From: Lithodes maja
Lineage: Eukaryota; Arthropoda; Malacostraca; Decapoda; Lithodidae
Reading direction: 5' to 3'
Length of the DNA stretch: 64,000 nt
Assembly: GCA_037953745.1 (NCBI GenBank)
Contig: JBAKBP010013131.1
Coordinates: 1-64,000 of the forward strand
Under the pieces are notes generated by a model. That model was given only the letters and a program-made list of their open reading frames with translations, did not search any database and was not told the origin of the DNA. The translations under genes were made by a program, and so were the position numbers. Of the stretch, positions 52,117-62,689 are shown one piece after another (the stretch's first letter is position 1; each line of letters starts with the position of its first letter).

Positions 52117-52730
52117 GTGTATAAGGTTTTACTAAGACAGCTATGCAATAAGTATTTGCCAAAAAGCAAGGAGTTATTTTGGGCATTTATGATTTTGGAA
52201 AAATTAGTATTATCGTGTGGATCGAGAATCAATGTACATTGGAAGGTGCTAAGGATTTACGAAATCGGAGGAAATTTGATAAGAGCCGTCAGGAGTTTTT
52301 ATGAAAAGAGCAGAGTGTGTGTTAGATTAGGGAATAAGTTGAGTGAATGATTTGAGGTAAATGTAGTTCTGCGACAGGGTTGTGTAATGTCACCGTGGTT
52401 GTTTAATGTATATATGTATGGTGTGGTGAGGGTGGTAAAAATTATGTCTATGGGTAGAGGATTGGGTTTAGTAGGAAAGAATGGCTGTGATTAGGAGTCA
52501 AATCAGTTGCTGTTTGCTGATGACACAGCACTAGTGGCGGATTATGAGGAGAAGGTGCAGCGAGTAGTAAAAGAGTTTGGTGTCATATGTGGGAGGAGGA
52601 AGCTGAGTGAATGCTACTAAAAAGTAAAGTGATGGTGTGTAATAGAGATGGTCGTTGGGTGAATCTAAACATATACGAGAGGATGGGGAAATGCTGGAAC
52701 AAGTGGAGTGTTTTAAATATCTTTAATTTC
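52117..52730 (+). pseudogene. Degenerate RTE-type LINE RT
   Basis: In shifting plus frames it reads WKVLRIYEIGGNLIRAVRSF, FEVNVVLRQGCVMSPWLFNV, QLLFADDTALVADYEEKVQ and VVKEFGVICGRRKLSE. These align motif by motif with the RTE copy at 7561-8793 (LRIYGVDGKLLKAVKS, GLKQGCVMSPW, LLFADDTVL). Stops and indels are frequent. It is an old copy. Confidence 0.75.
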
Positions 52731-53210
52731 TTCTATATTCCAACTACTCCCTCTCGGGCATAGGCTGAGAGCCTGTACATTCATCCGTTATACATTGAAC
52801 GGTGAGGCCCGTGAGGTCTCGTTCCAGTCTAAGGAGTGAGACATGTGAAGCACTTTCTGCTGCAACCAGCCCCTGTCATCTTGTCTTCCCAGGATGCATG
52901 GGGCTTGAATGATCACTCACGGTTTGAAGCAGCCCCATTTCTGAAGTTGCTTCGCCCCAGTGCTGCACTGTCTCATCTAGACTCGGACCCTCACACTGAG
53001 AACGCCACCTATTGAGCAATGAATTCACTAGGCATTCCCCCCCCCCCCCCCCCTGTAGCCTATTTTGAATATGGGAATATGCAAACAGTGCTATTTAATC
53101 AGGGAACAATGAGGGTATTTTTTTGCGTTTCGGTAGGCTTTGTGGTAATGCACTGATGCTAGGTACAGCACAAATCTAGATCGATATATCTATCCATCTC
53201 TATCTATATA
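52731..53210. other. Intergenic with poly-C tract
   Basis: A C15 tract is at 53039-53053. No gene is recognised. Confidence 0.35.
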
Positions 53211-53213
<3 letters not shown>

Positions 53214-53259
<46 letters not shown>

Positions 53260-53600
53260 AGGAGGAGGTGCAAAGAAAGAATGAGGGAAAGGAAGGGGAA
53301 TTAGCAGAGATTTGCATAATTTAGCAGTGTTTATAACGACCCTGAGTCCGCCTTTAACCCCTTCAGACTCATATGACGCAGAGGTTGCCAGATTAGCAAT
53401 AAGAAATAAAGTTCTCTCACTCTTATAATTACCTCCCAAAAATTAGTTTTCTGCCCACAACTAACTCGAAGACAACTGCAGAGGTTGAAGTAACTAAACT
53501 AAAGGTTTCTAAATTCCCCTGATGGTAACAAAGGCTTTAAAGCATCCCTAATCGGCTCAAAATCGCGTCATATGTCGGAGTGGGTTAATCTGAAGAGTCT

Positions 53601-53644
<44 letters not shown>

Positions 53645-53754
53645 AGGAGGAGGTGCAAAGAAAGAATGAGGGAAAGGAAGGAGAATTAGCAGAGATTTGC
53701 ATAATTTAGCAGTGTTTATAACGACCCTGAGTCCGCCTTTAATCTGAAGAGTCG

Positions 53755-53787
<33 letters not shown>

Positions 53788-53898
53788 CAGGAGGAGGTGC
53801 AAAGAAAGAATGAGGGAAAGGAAGGAGAATTAGCAGAGATTTGCATAATTTAGCAGTGTTTATAACGACCCTGAGTCCGCCTTTAATCTGAAGAGTCG

Positions 53899-53950
<52 letters not shown>
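53214..53950 (+). repeat. Tandem array of ~145-bp units with (GA)n
   Basis: Each unit is (GA)n, then GCAGGAGGAGGTGCAAAG, ATTAGCAGAGATTTGCAT, ATAACGACCCTGAGTCCGCC and TTTAATCTGAAGAGTC. Units start at about 53214, 53605 and 53759, with a last (GA)n at 53904-53950. The first unit contains a 235-bp TTAA MITE. Confidence 0.88.
53354..53588 (+). mobile_element. 235-bp TTAA MITE, copy 1
   Basis: TTAA occurs at 53354-53357 and 53585-53588. Ends are CCCCTTCAGACTCATATGAC and, reversed, CCCACTCCGACATATGACGC. Sister units of the host array read GCCTTTAATCTG with no insert. Copies lie at 57009-57241 and 60742-60971. Confidence 0.92.
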
Positions 53951-53953
<3 letters not shown>

Positions 53954-54189
53954 CTGGAAGATAGAAATTGAGGTGATGAATAAAGAAACAGAAAATAAAC
54001 TAAGAAAATAAATAAAAAGGAGAAAGATGAGTGAGGAGAGATAAATGACACATTAATATCAGGAGAGAAGATAAATAATATAAAATTACAATTAATAGTT
54101 ATACTACTCTTGTATATTGATTTTTGTATTTTTTTTCCCTATGTGAATGAGGGAGACAAAAACCATAACTGTCTGCAGCGAGTGCCTCC

Positions 54190-54412
54190 CCCAGATTTCA
54201 AAGAGTGACAGGGCCGAAATCACGGGACGTTCGAGCTAAAATACCTGGACACACGGAGTTTGAAGCAATTTAAGTCATAGGAAGAGGGAAAGACTGATTC
54301 TGGGCAAGAGTTCCAGAGCTCAGCAGTTGCATAGAAGAAAGTCTGAGAATAACGTTTCACTCTTGGTTTGGAGAGTTGCACAGAGTAGGGATGGGATTGT
54401 GTTGCAAGGCGG
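54190..54412 (-). pseudogene. LINE C-terminal fragment
   Basis: The minus strand reads HPYSVQLSKPRVKRYSQTFF, ATAELWNSCPESVFPSSYDL and NCFKLRVSRYFSS-stop region, the HPF..SR...F.P..LWN.LP..VFP....FK..V motif at the end of LINE proteins. There is no RT upstream on this strand. Confidence 0.65.
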
Positions 54413-55432
54413 GTACTACGTACCCTACGTAGAGGAGGTGGTATACACTGGGAAAGCTCTGAGGAACACTGATTATTGTAATAGCGACAGAATAGCTCTG
54501 CTTAAGGTAAATAAAGTATGTAAAGTATAAAGATAAATTACTTTCATTGATTTCACTAGTTAGGTTTATTTGTAAATTAATTGGTGGGTTGGTGAAAACA
54601 AATATGGATACTTGGAAATCGTCTTGGGTATTCGAATTACTGTGTAAATTTATGACAAGATGACCAAACTTTCCCTGCGGAGGAAATACGTCGTTGGCCG
54701 GAAAAAGAGCGAAGAAAGAGTCTGAGATGGTCTGAGGAGACTGTCTGAGAGGCGGGAGATTGGAGGAATGGTGGCAAATGGGAGGGAGGAAACTTGAAAT
54801 ACTGTGTGGATGGTGGGGAGAAATGGGGAAACGGGACAGAAGTAGGATGATGATGACGATAATGAGATACACACACACACACTCTCTCTCTCTCTCTTTC
54901 CCACCTGGCCCTGAATGAGAGCCATCATACAAAGTGTCAGATATACTATCGTTTTATGCCAGTAAGCTGCTACAATAGGTGCTCTCTCTCTCTCTCTCTC
55001 TCTGTTATACTTGATCCGATGTCCCTCTTCTATTTCGCACGTCTTCAACATGAAGCTTCTCAATTTCCTTTCAATTTTAATCCCCCCCCCCTCTCTCTTT
55101 CTCTCTCTCTCTCATCTTTGCTATCCTTTCCTTCCACTTTATCTTAGGGTTGCTATATCTACTATACTATGTAAATGTAAATCTCTCTCTTTCTCTGTTA
55201 CAATTGATCCATGTCCCCTTCTTAGTTTGCGCGTCTTCAACATCAAACTTCTCAATTTTAATCGTCCCCTTCTCTCTCTCACTCACTCACTCACTCACTC
55301 CCCCCCCCCCCCCCTTACAGGTCACGTATATATAGATGACCCGACCACCAATCATATCAGAGGAATGTCTAGCTACCATTTCATTAGCTTCCCCTCTCAT
55401 ATGTAATAAGCATTCCTCTGACATAGCCCCAC
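54413..55432. other. Intergenic with (CT)n and poly-C tracts
   Basis: CT/GA microsatellites lie at 54878-54898, 54980-55003 and 55091-55114, and a (CACT)n/poly-C stretch at about 55279-55314. Two diverged copies of a TCGCACGTCTTCAACAT block occur (55035-55060 and about 55228-55250). No gene is supported. Confidence 0.4.
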
Positions 55433-55810
55433 TTAAGGAGACAGTGGCTGTTTGTTTGGTCTATTAATTCATTAATTTATTCATATATTTTTTTAGTTTC
55501 CTCCCTAGACCTCCATCAAGCTTAGAAAAACACCCCCTAGACCCCCCTTCAAGTAAGATTTGTAAATTTTTCGGTAGAAAAATGTCCCGGCCAAAGGCCG
55601 ATGCCTCCTAAAATTACAGGCTTGCTTTCGCTCGCCAGGAAAAAATCGACACTTAAATGGCATGAAGGGTCCTATTATTGACAAAAAAATGGGGTGAAAG
55701 GTCATAAAATCCCCAAACTAATGGGCCGAACGTCTTAAAATCTCAAAACTAGTGGGGCTAAACATTAGGGAGAAGGGGGTCCAGAAAACCGTCCCCCCCC
55801 TCCCCCTTAA
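55433..55810. mobile_element. TTAA foldback-family element
   Basis: TTAA occurs at 55433-55436 (then GGAGACAG) and 55807-55810 (preceded by CTCCCCC). It contains GTCCCGGCCAAAGGCCGATG, GCTTTCGCTCGCCAGG and AACTAGTGGGGCTAAAC, and is collinear with 49592-49917. Confidence 0.75.
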
Positions 55811-55858
55811 TGACACTAATTGGGAGACTGATTGCATGACTCGATTACGATTGACTGA

Positions 55859-56280
55859 TTAACCCTCTTTGTACCGGAGACGTCTTTTTCACGTTCTTTT
55901 TAGCTATATTAACCCGTTCAGTACCAGGGACTTCCTTTTCATCATATTCTGATAACTATTAGACGATTTTATGCACCTTAGGAAGGACGTCTAGCAATAA
56001 CAAGGCTTCATACTATATCAACCAACTCTTTTAAACCACCACAGATCCTTCCTAAGCTGCATAATATCGTCTAAATATAGCTAGAATAACACATATAACT
56101 CACATCGCTGGTACTCAAAGCGATGTTGTGTAGTTTAAGAAGGATCTGTGGTAGTACAAAGGGTTGAGGGAGATAGTTCCAAGCCTGTTAATTCCTGGAG
56201 GCCCTTTTTAACCTGAATAACATCGTCTAACAGTAGCCAGAATGAAGATAAAAGGACAGCGCCGGTACAGAAGGGGTTAA
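55859..56280 (+). mobile_element. TTAA MITE with a related element nested in it
   Basis: TTAA occurs at 55859-55862 and 56277-56280. Ends are CCCTCTTTGTACCGGAGACG and, reversed, CCCCTTCTGTACCGGCGCTG. Inside, a second TTAACCCGTTCAGTACCAGG start at 55909 opens a related copy, ending near GGTACTCAAAGCG at about 56125. Relatives are at 56353-56567, 56958-57383 and 60508-60713. Confidence 0.75.
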
Positions 56281-56352
56281 CTGGTGGATTGATTTATAAA
56301 GTGACTGACTCGACATATTTTTTATAGATATACTAACTGATTGAACGGCTTC

Positions 56353-56567
56353 TTAACCCTTTGAGTACCAGCGACGTGCGTTATATTTTATTCTAGATGT
56401 ATTTAGACGATAGTATGCAGCTTAGGAAGGATCTGTGGTAGTTAAAAGGATTGGTGGAAATAGTTTGAAGTCTTATTATTGCTAAAGGTCCTTCCTAATC
56501 TGCATAACATCGTCTTATAGTCGCCAGAATATAATGAACAAGACGTCACTGGTTCTGTATGGGTTAC
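56353..56567 (+). mobile_element. ~215-bp TTAA MITE of the same family
   Basis: It starts TTAACCCTTTGAGTACCAGC and ends CACTGGTTCTGTATGGGTTA-C, an altered TTAA. The interior has GACGATAGTATGCAGCTTAG and its diverged inverse, so it is partly self-complementary. Confidence 0.7.
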
Positions 56568-56957
56568 TTCACAAACTCACATGCTTATTGAATTAACTAT
56601 TACTGAATTAATTATTTTCTAATTACTTATATATAATAATTGATTAACTTACTGACTGTAAATAATACACTTGTTGACTTGTTGTATACATGGATTTTGA
56701 GTAATTGTCAGTTTGTTCCCGGATTATCGAAATTAATTAGTGATAGAAAGTGGAACGGCAAATGGCGATTCCTTAATTGCGACATTGATTAGTGAGGTAT
56801 TCTAGACTGAGTAATGGGAACATAAATCCTGCTTAATTAATGATTTATCAAACATTGAATGGTTGACTTAAGTATATGACAATAATGAATGGTTACAATT
56901 ATTTATACTACTAATTGATTGAGTAATGGGTGAACGATGAATTAACTAGGATCTCCA
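56568..56957. other. AT-rich intergenic, nothing recognised
   Basis: Repeated words ATTGATT and TTAATTA are frequent but have no fixed period. No gene is seen. Confidence 0.35.
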
Positions 56958-57383
56958 TTAACCACTTTTTATTTTTCTTCTAGCTATATTTAGACGGTTT
57001 TGTGCAGTTTAACCCTTTCACGCATTTATGACGCAAAGGTTGCCAGATTAGCAATAACAAATAGAATTCTCTCACTCATATAATTACCTTCAAAATTAGT
57101 TTTCTGCCCACAGCTAACTCAAAGACAACTGCAGAGGTTGAAGTAACTAAACTAAAGGTTTCTAAATACCCCTGATGGTAACAAAGGCGTTAAAGTATCC
57201 CCAATAGGCTCAAAATCGCGTCATATGTCGGAGAGGGTTAAGAAGGATCTGTGGTAGTAAAAAGGGATAAGTGAGATAGTTCGAAGCCTGTTCATTGCTG
57301 GAGGCCCTTTTTAAACTGAACAAAGTCGTTTAACAGCGCTCACATTAAAGTTAAAAGGACGGCATCGGTACAGAAGGGGTTAA
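56958..57383 (+). mobile_element. TTAA MITE interrupted by a second TTAA MITE
   Basis: TTAA occurs at 56958-56961 and 57380-57383. Left part is ACCACTTTTTATTTTTCTTC...GTGCAGT and right part GAAGGATCTGTGGTAG...CGGTACAGAAGGGG. The inner element at 57009-57241 sits at the TTAA in AGTTTAAGAAGG, a sequence present uninterrupted at 56135-56146. Confidence 0.85.
57009..57241 (+). mobile_element. 233-bp TTAA MITE, copy 2 (nested)
   Basis: TTAA occurs at 57009-57012 and 57238-57241. Ends are CCCTTTCACGCATTTATGAC and, reversed, CCCTCTCCGACATATGACGC. Highly similar to 53354-53588. Confidence 0.92.
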
Positions 57384-57419
57384 CCCTCTCTGACAGACTG
57401 AATAACAATAATTGAATAA

Positions 57420-57630
57420 AGCCGCTGTCACACGAACGCTTTTTCCGTCAATTTTCCATGAGCAAAAATGTTCTCGTATTATTTCGGGACATTTTCGCAC
57501 TGGTATCGTTAACTAGACTGACAGTAGAATATTTTAGGAGGCTAAATTCTGATAAAGTGTAATTATTTAAGCTTCCAGACCATAATTGCCCGTAAACATT
57601 GCTCGAAAAAGTGTTCGTGTGACTCCGGCT
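57420..57630. mobile_element. PIF/Harbinger-like MITE, copy 2 (uninterrupted)
   Basis: TAA occurs at 57417-57419 and 57631-57633. Ends are AGCCGCTGTCACACGAAC and, reversed, AGCCGGAGTCACACGAAC. It is 211 bp with no coding frame. Confidence 0.85.
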
Positions 57631-57784
57631 TAACGAAGGTATGTATGTGGCAGCAAACAATAAGAGTATCGTCAAAGGAAATATTTCATTAACACTATCT
57701 GGTGCAACGTCTCTGGGGTTATTATGGTATTTTGTTTAATTATTATTGAGGGTTTTAATTGTTTTTGCCATTTTAGAACAATGT

Positions 57785-58085
57785 GTTTTTAGTTTACCCC
57801 GAGACTTGGAAAGAACGCCTCTCCAAACCCCCTTCAAACTAAAACACGTTCCCCAGACCCCCTCCAAGCTAAATATGTACATTTTTCGGTAGAAAGATGT
57901 CCCGGCCAAAGGCCGATTTCTCCCAAATTGCAGGCTCGCTATCGCTCGCCCAGACAAAATCGACACCTTATTGGGTTGAAGCATCATATAATCGCCAAAC
58001 TAATGAGGTGAAACGTCTTAAAATATCCAAGCTAATGGAGTAAATCGGGGAGGATCCAAATTGGCCCGCCCTGCACCTAATAGGG
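57785..58085. repeat. Degenerate foldback-family copy
   Basis: It contains CCCCAGACCCCCTCCAAGC, GTCCCGGCCAAAGGCCGATT, GCTCGCTATCGCTCGCC and CAAACTAATGAGGTGAAACG in family order. Terminal TTAA is preserved only near 58084-58087 (GGGTTAAG). Confidence 0.6.
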
Positions 58086-58167
58086 TTAAGTGAGAGGAAA
58101 TACCAGTGGCACCAAAATGGCGGTGGTAGATCGATCTCTTTATCTATAGGGTCTCTAGTTCACTCAA

Positions 58168-58170
<3 letters not shown>

Positions 58171-58204
<34 letters not shown>
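58171..58204. repeat. Poly-A tract of about 34 bases
   Basis: An uninterrupted A run that may mark the tail of an unrecognised retroelement on the plus strand. Confidence 0.7.
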
Positions 58205-58205
<1 letters not shown>

Positions 58206-58572
58206 ATTCTGAAACCCCGTTGAAATTGGAATGATTTTTGAGTACGATCTATGGTGTTTAGGCCGCGGGGAGAAATTTGCATAATACGTAACATACCGTA
58301 TGGTAATCAATGCTTTGCTGTACTTACTTGTCTGTGTTCGTTGTTTTAGTGGTGTGGTTAGGGTGAATAATATGTAAATATTGTGCATACATACATCTAT
58401 CACACACACACACACACACTGACATAATACCTTCATCATGGACATACACTCACCCAGATTATTATATATAACCCTTCAGGAACACACATACACACACACA
58501 CACACACACGAACGTACACTCACCCAGATTATAATATATAACCCTTCAGGAACACACATACATACACACACA

Positions 58573-59030
58573 GCCCGTAGCCTAGTAGGTAGCGCTCTCG
58601 TCTCACACACGAGGGGTCGGGGGTTCAATCCCCCGGCCGGGCGGAGACAAATTGGGCTCGTCTCCTTTCATGTGTTAGCCTCAGTTCACCTAGCTGTAAA
58701 TAGGTACCTGGAATAAGTGGACGACGTTGTGACGTCCCATCTGGGGTTGGCAAAAATGGTACAAGGCGAGATGGGTATCATATGGTTCACCTAAGCTGAT
58801 GGCTACCTAAGCCTTCGGGCGAGACGGTACCGTCTATAGTGAGAATGGTACCATACAGATCCACCCTAAGTCTTCGTTTCCGATGTCGCCAATTGGCTAA
58901 AAATACAGACTACACACACATCCACAGCCATTCCAACGATACATATAACACCTACACATATAGGAGGCGGGAAATAACGAGCATGCTCACTCCCGCAATA
59001 CAACTAGAGTAAGTACAACTAGAGTAAGTA
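58573..59030 (+). mobile_element. tRNA-derived SINE, copy 1
   Basis: 58573-58644 has an A-box-like TAGCCTAGTAGG and a B box GGTTCAATCCC. Its anticodon arm CTCGTCTCACACACGAG would give CAC, as in tRNA-Val. The body continues CTCAGTTCACCTAGCTGTAA, GGTACCTGGAATAAGTGG and GTGACGTCCCATCTGGGG, ending near AACTAGAGTAAGTAC. The repeated tail word AACTAGAGTAAGTAC is present twice here. Confidence 0.85.
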
Positions 59031-59113
59031 CATATGAACGTACACTCACCCAGATTAATATATATAACCCCTCAAGAACATACATACACAGTTACACACA
59101 CGCACGCACACAC

Positions 59114-59556
59114 ACCCGTAGCCTAGTAGGTAGAGCTCTCGTCTCACACACGAGGGGTCGGGGGTTCAATCCCCGGCCGGGCGGAGACAAATTGGGCTTG
59201 TCTCCTTTCATGTGTTAGCCTCAGTTCACCTAGCTGTAAATAGGTACCTGGAATAAGTGGACGACGTTGTGACGTCCCATCTGGGGTTGGCAAAAATGGT
59301 ACAAGGCGAGATGGGTATCATATGGTTCACCTAAGCTGATGGCTACCTAAGCCTTCGGGCGAGACGGTACCGTCTATAGTGAGAATGGTACCATACAGAT
59401 CCACCCTAAGCCTTCGTTTCTGATGTCGCCAATTGGCTAAAAATACAGACTACACACACACATCCACAGCCATTCCAACGATACATATAACACCTACACA
59501 TATAGGAGGCGGGAAATAACGAGCATGCTCACTCCCGCAATACAACTAGTGTAAGT
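59114..59556 (+). mobile_element. tRNA-derived SINE, copy 2
   Basis: It matches copy 1 almost base for base, with differences at GTAGAGCTC versus GTAGCGCTC and one C fewer before GGCCGGGCGG. It ends AACTAGTGTAAGTAC at about 59556. Confidence 0.85.
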
Positions 59557-59759
59557 ACACTGACAGAATACCTACACATGGACGTACACTCACCCAGATT
59601 AATATATACACCCCCTCAGGAACACACACACACACAGTATCCATTGCCATCAACAGGCACGAACAGTGATACACAATGCTCTCTAGACACGCACATACAC
59701 ACTGTTCACGCACATACATACATATACATACACATACACACTACACACTACACACATAC

Positions 59760-60290
59760 ATGGCGGGTGCCCAACCCCGAAAGGGGTTGAAATAGGGGAG
59801 CTATCCCCCCGCCAAAGGCGGCTTTCTAGGGCCTTTCCTAGCTGATGCTGAGAGGATTGGGTTCTAGTTATGTGGTGATGGGCTGGTCTATCAGAGTGAG
59901 AACTGAGCGATCTCTGCCATACCCATAGCTTACTCTGACTGTTCCTTTTACTTATATATTTTCTAAATCTCACGTGACGGCGTCTCTTCCGTGGATTGAC
60001 CTCCCAATCTACCAAGATTGGAAACCAAAGTGTCACATTTTCCCTTTGCCCCTCAACTTTCTCTTCATAATTGCTGAGGGGCACAGGGCCCTGGGTGGGG
60101 CTTTGGTTTCCCGGGTACGTGTTTCTGCACCCTCCTCAGCTCCCCGCCGTGGAGTGGCTTCGGTCACCCAGGCTTTATTGTGGTAGGCAGGGGGGGGGGG
60201 GGGGTTCTGCTGGGGTGCTCGGTTATGGCCTTGGCCTTGCTCGGGGCCTTGGGGCTGTTCGGCCAGGCAGCCTGAGGAAAAACAACAACA
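59760..60290 (+). repeat. Unidentified retroelement 3' region with (CAA)n tail
   Basis: The end GGCCTTGGGGCTGTTCGGCC and AGGCAGCCTGAGGAAAAACAAC(AAC)n resembles the FGQAA end of the LINE at 45415-48150. A G17 tract is at about 60188-60204. No RT motif is seen upstream, so it may be a 3' relic or a dependent element. Confidence 0.5.
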
Positions 60291-60507
60291 ACAACACACA
60301 TACATACATTCTCTTAACACATTCACATTCATATTTTGTTCATATTTGTTCATATTTTTTTCACTAACCCACCAATTAACTTACAAATAAAACTAATTAA
60401 TGAAAATGAAACTAATGAATACATGTGGTACTCCAAGGACTCGAACCTAGGATACTCACACCGAAATTCAGCGCATAATCACTTTAATATGTAAAGTTGG
60501 CCACATA

Positions 60508-60713
60508 AGTTCTGTACCGGCGACGTCTTATTTATATAATTTCAGCTACATTTAGACGATTTTATCAAGCTCAAGGATATATAGCAGCTAAAATGATTAT
60601 TTGACGTAGCCTGCAGTCTCTTCATGTGTCAATGCTCATCCTAAGCTGAATAAAATCGTCTAATGGTTGTCAGAATATAACTAAAAAGACATCACCGGTA
60701 CAGAAGGGGTTAA
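60508..60713 (+). mobile_element. TTAA MITE related to 55859-56280
   Basis: It starts near TTCTGTACCGGCGACGTC (terminal TTAA lost) and ends CACCGGTACAGAAGGGG-TTAA (60710-60713). The inverted ends are well preserved. Confidence 0.7.
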
Positions 60714-60741
60714 AAGAAATCACACTCACAATTAATTTATA

Positions 60742-60971
60742 TTAACCCTCTCCGACATATGGCGCGATTTTGATCCTATTGGGGTTTAAAGCCTTTGTTA
60801 CCATCAGGGGTATTTAGAAACCTTTAGTTTACTTACTTCAACCTCTGCAGTTGTCTTTGAGTTAGCTGTGGGCAGAAAACTAATTTTGGAGAGGTAATTA
60901 TAAGAGTGAGAGAACTCATTTCTTATTGCTAATCTGGCAACCTCTGCGTCATAAATGCGTGAAAGGGTTAA
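60742..60971 (-). mobile_element. 230-bp TTAA MITE, copy 3 (inverted)
   Basis: TTAA occurs at 60742-60745 and 60968-60971. It is the reverse complement of 57009-57241, with ends CCCTCTCCGACATATGGCGC and, reversed, CCCTTTCACGCATTTATGAC. Confidence 0.92.
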
Positions 60972-61440
60972 TTTTACTTTAATTCATTAGCTCACGACGA
61001 ATAACAGAACTTGTGTGTCCAACTGTACTGCTGTGTAATGGTAAACGCACTTATAGTAATTAGTTGTTGCATAATTACTTGCCTGTTTCGTGTGTATGCT
61101 AAATGAGTTAATTACCGATTTAATGTGCATAAACCGTGGTGTGTGCGTGTGTGGATACATTACTTACAAACAATATTTTAAGATAGTTAAAAATAATTAT
61201 ATTAGTGTTCTTTCTATGTATCTACCATAATATTATATCCATTTATCTATCTCTATTTTCTGTCTCTCATACGTTCTGCTTTATCCTCTCTTCTTAATAA
61301 CGTGTTACCTTAAATCTGTTCTCTACTCTCTACTCTCTCTGTCTCTTTATCTCTCTCTCTCATTGTGTGTGGGTTTTTTTTCTCTTTAAACATTTTGAGC
61401 ATAACATGTTCAACAACGCTCTCTCTCTCTCTCTCCTTTG
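60972..61440. other. Intergenic with (CT)n, nothing recognised
   Basis: CT microsatellites lie at 61322-61362 and 61419-61436. No gene is seen. Confidence 0.35.
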
Positions 61441-61469
61441 TGGGTAACTCCCAAGGTAACTTTTTAGCA

Positions 61470-62472
61470 AGGGAGCAATAATGAGATGAGAGGAGGTAGG
61501 AAGGGGAAAAAGAGGAAGGAGAGTTTGGAGGAAGGAGAGGATGGAGGAAGGGAGGAAAGAGGAAGCGAGGGGAGGTAGGGAGGAGTAGCAAGCAAGGGGA
61601 TGAAGGGAGGAGAAGGGAGCAAGGGGAGAAAGAGATGAAGTGGAATCGAGGAAGGTAGAAAGGAGGGAGGAGGAAAAATGCTGATCAGAAAGGAGGTAGG
61701 GAGGAAGAAAGAGGAGCAGGAAGTGAGAGAAATTAAGGGAGGAAAATATAGGAAAGAAAGGGAGAGGTACGAGGAGAGTGTACAAGAAAACAGAGGCAAG
61801 AAGAAAAAACAGAATTGAGTGTAAGGGTAGAAGGAAAGACAGAGGGAAGAATTGAGGATTTACATGAATTAACATAGACGCACTGGCCACACAGACCTTA
61901 CGATCTCAGTGAGGTGGTCGTGACTTAAATCTAGTAATGATAGCAAACCTGATAGTAAGGAAAAGTGGAAGAATAAATATAGTAAAAGATGATAATGAAT
62001 GCCAGCAGAAAAGAGAAGACCAGTGTGGGCAAAATACGGGATCCACAGTAAGTGAAGGGAATTAAGGGAGGGAGGGTAAGGGAGAGAAGTAAAAGGAAAC
62101 TGATGGGGGATAAAATGAGCATTGTGCGAGTGATGAGGGGGGCTGAGAGAGTAAATGGTTGATTGATGACTAAGTGAGGGGGAGGGGCGTGAGGGATTGG
62201 GTGGGAGGAAGGAGGGATGGAGAGGGACAGAGAGTGGAAGGGAGAATGAGGATTGTGAAAGTGATGAGGGGGCTGAGAGAGAGTATAAATGGTTGATTGA
62301 TGACTGAGTGAGAGAGAAGAGGGATGGTGAGGGGTGTGGATGAGGGAAGAGAGTGGAGAGGGGAGAATGGGGGGGGGGGAAATGAGGAAGTATAAGGGAG
62401 GGGAGAGGAGAGAGGAGAATGGGGAAGTATAAGGGAGGGAGGGGAGAATGGGGAAGTATAAGGTAGGGAGGA
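61470..62472 (+). repeat. ~1-kb purine-rich tract
   Basis: The plus strand is almost wholly G and A (GGAGGAAG, GGGAGG, AGAGAGG words), apart from a less biased stretch at about 61860-62060. Near-repeat blocks of about 160 bp (GATGAGGGGGCTGAGAGAG ... GGTTGATTGATGACT) occur at 62130-62175 and 62262-62310. The pyrimidine-rich complement gives long Ser/Leu/Pro open frames that are not genes. Confidence 0.7.
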
Positions 62473-62672
62473 GAGTACAAAGGAGTACAAAGGAAATAAA
62501 GCAACAACAGGTCTAGTGACCCTTCTAGGCTGCTTGTCCTCCAAAACACTGAGGATCAAGTGTCCAAACAGTGGTTTAGAGTGGGTAAGGGAACATTGGA
62601 AAGGGAACTACTGCCCTAGAACTAATGTCCGTGGCAGGATTAGGAAGTTAGTAGGGGACAGATGGGTTAGTA
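62473..62672 (+). repeat. Dispersed 200-bp repeat, copy 2
   Basis: It matches 50665-50870 from GAGAGTACAAAGGAGTACAA to GGGGACAGATGGGTTAG. Confidence 0.75.
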
Positions 62673-62689
62673 ACTGAGGGGGGGATAAA

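Larger units (their letters stand above)
58436..59600 (+). repeat. ~530-540-bp tandem duplication containing a SINE
   Basis: The block ACGTACACTCACCCAGATTA recurs at about 58512, 59039 and 59581, with a variant at 58442, each time followed by ACCC(C/T)TCAGGAACA and (CA)n. Between the blocks lie two full SINE copies with very high identity. Confidence 0.8.

Noticed and set aside
58573..58644. A functional tRNA-Val gene
   Set aside because: It has A-like and B boxes and a CAC anticodon position, but it is followed by a long SINE body, is duplicated in tandem, and has a degenerate acceptor stem.
61310..62559. Several Ser/Pro/Leu-rich open frames on the minus strand
   Set aside because: Complement of a purine-rich tract; low complexity, no motif, no initiation or splice context.
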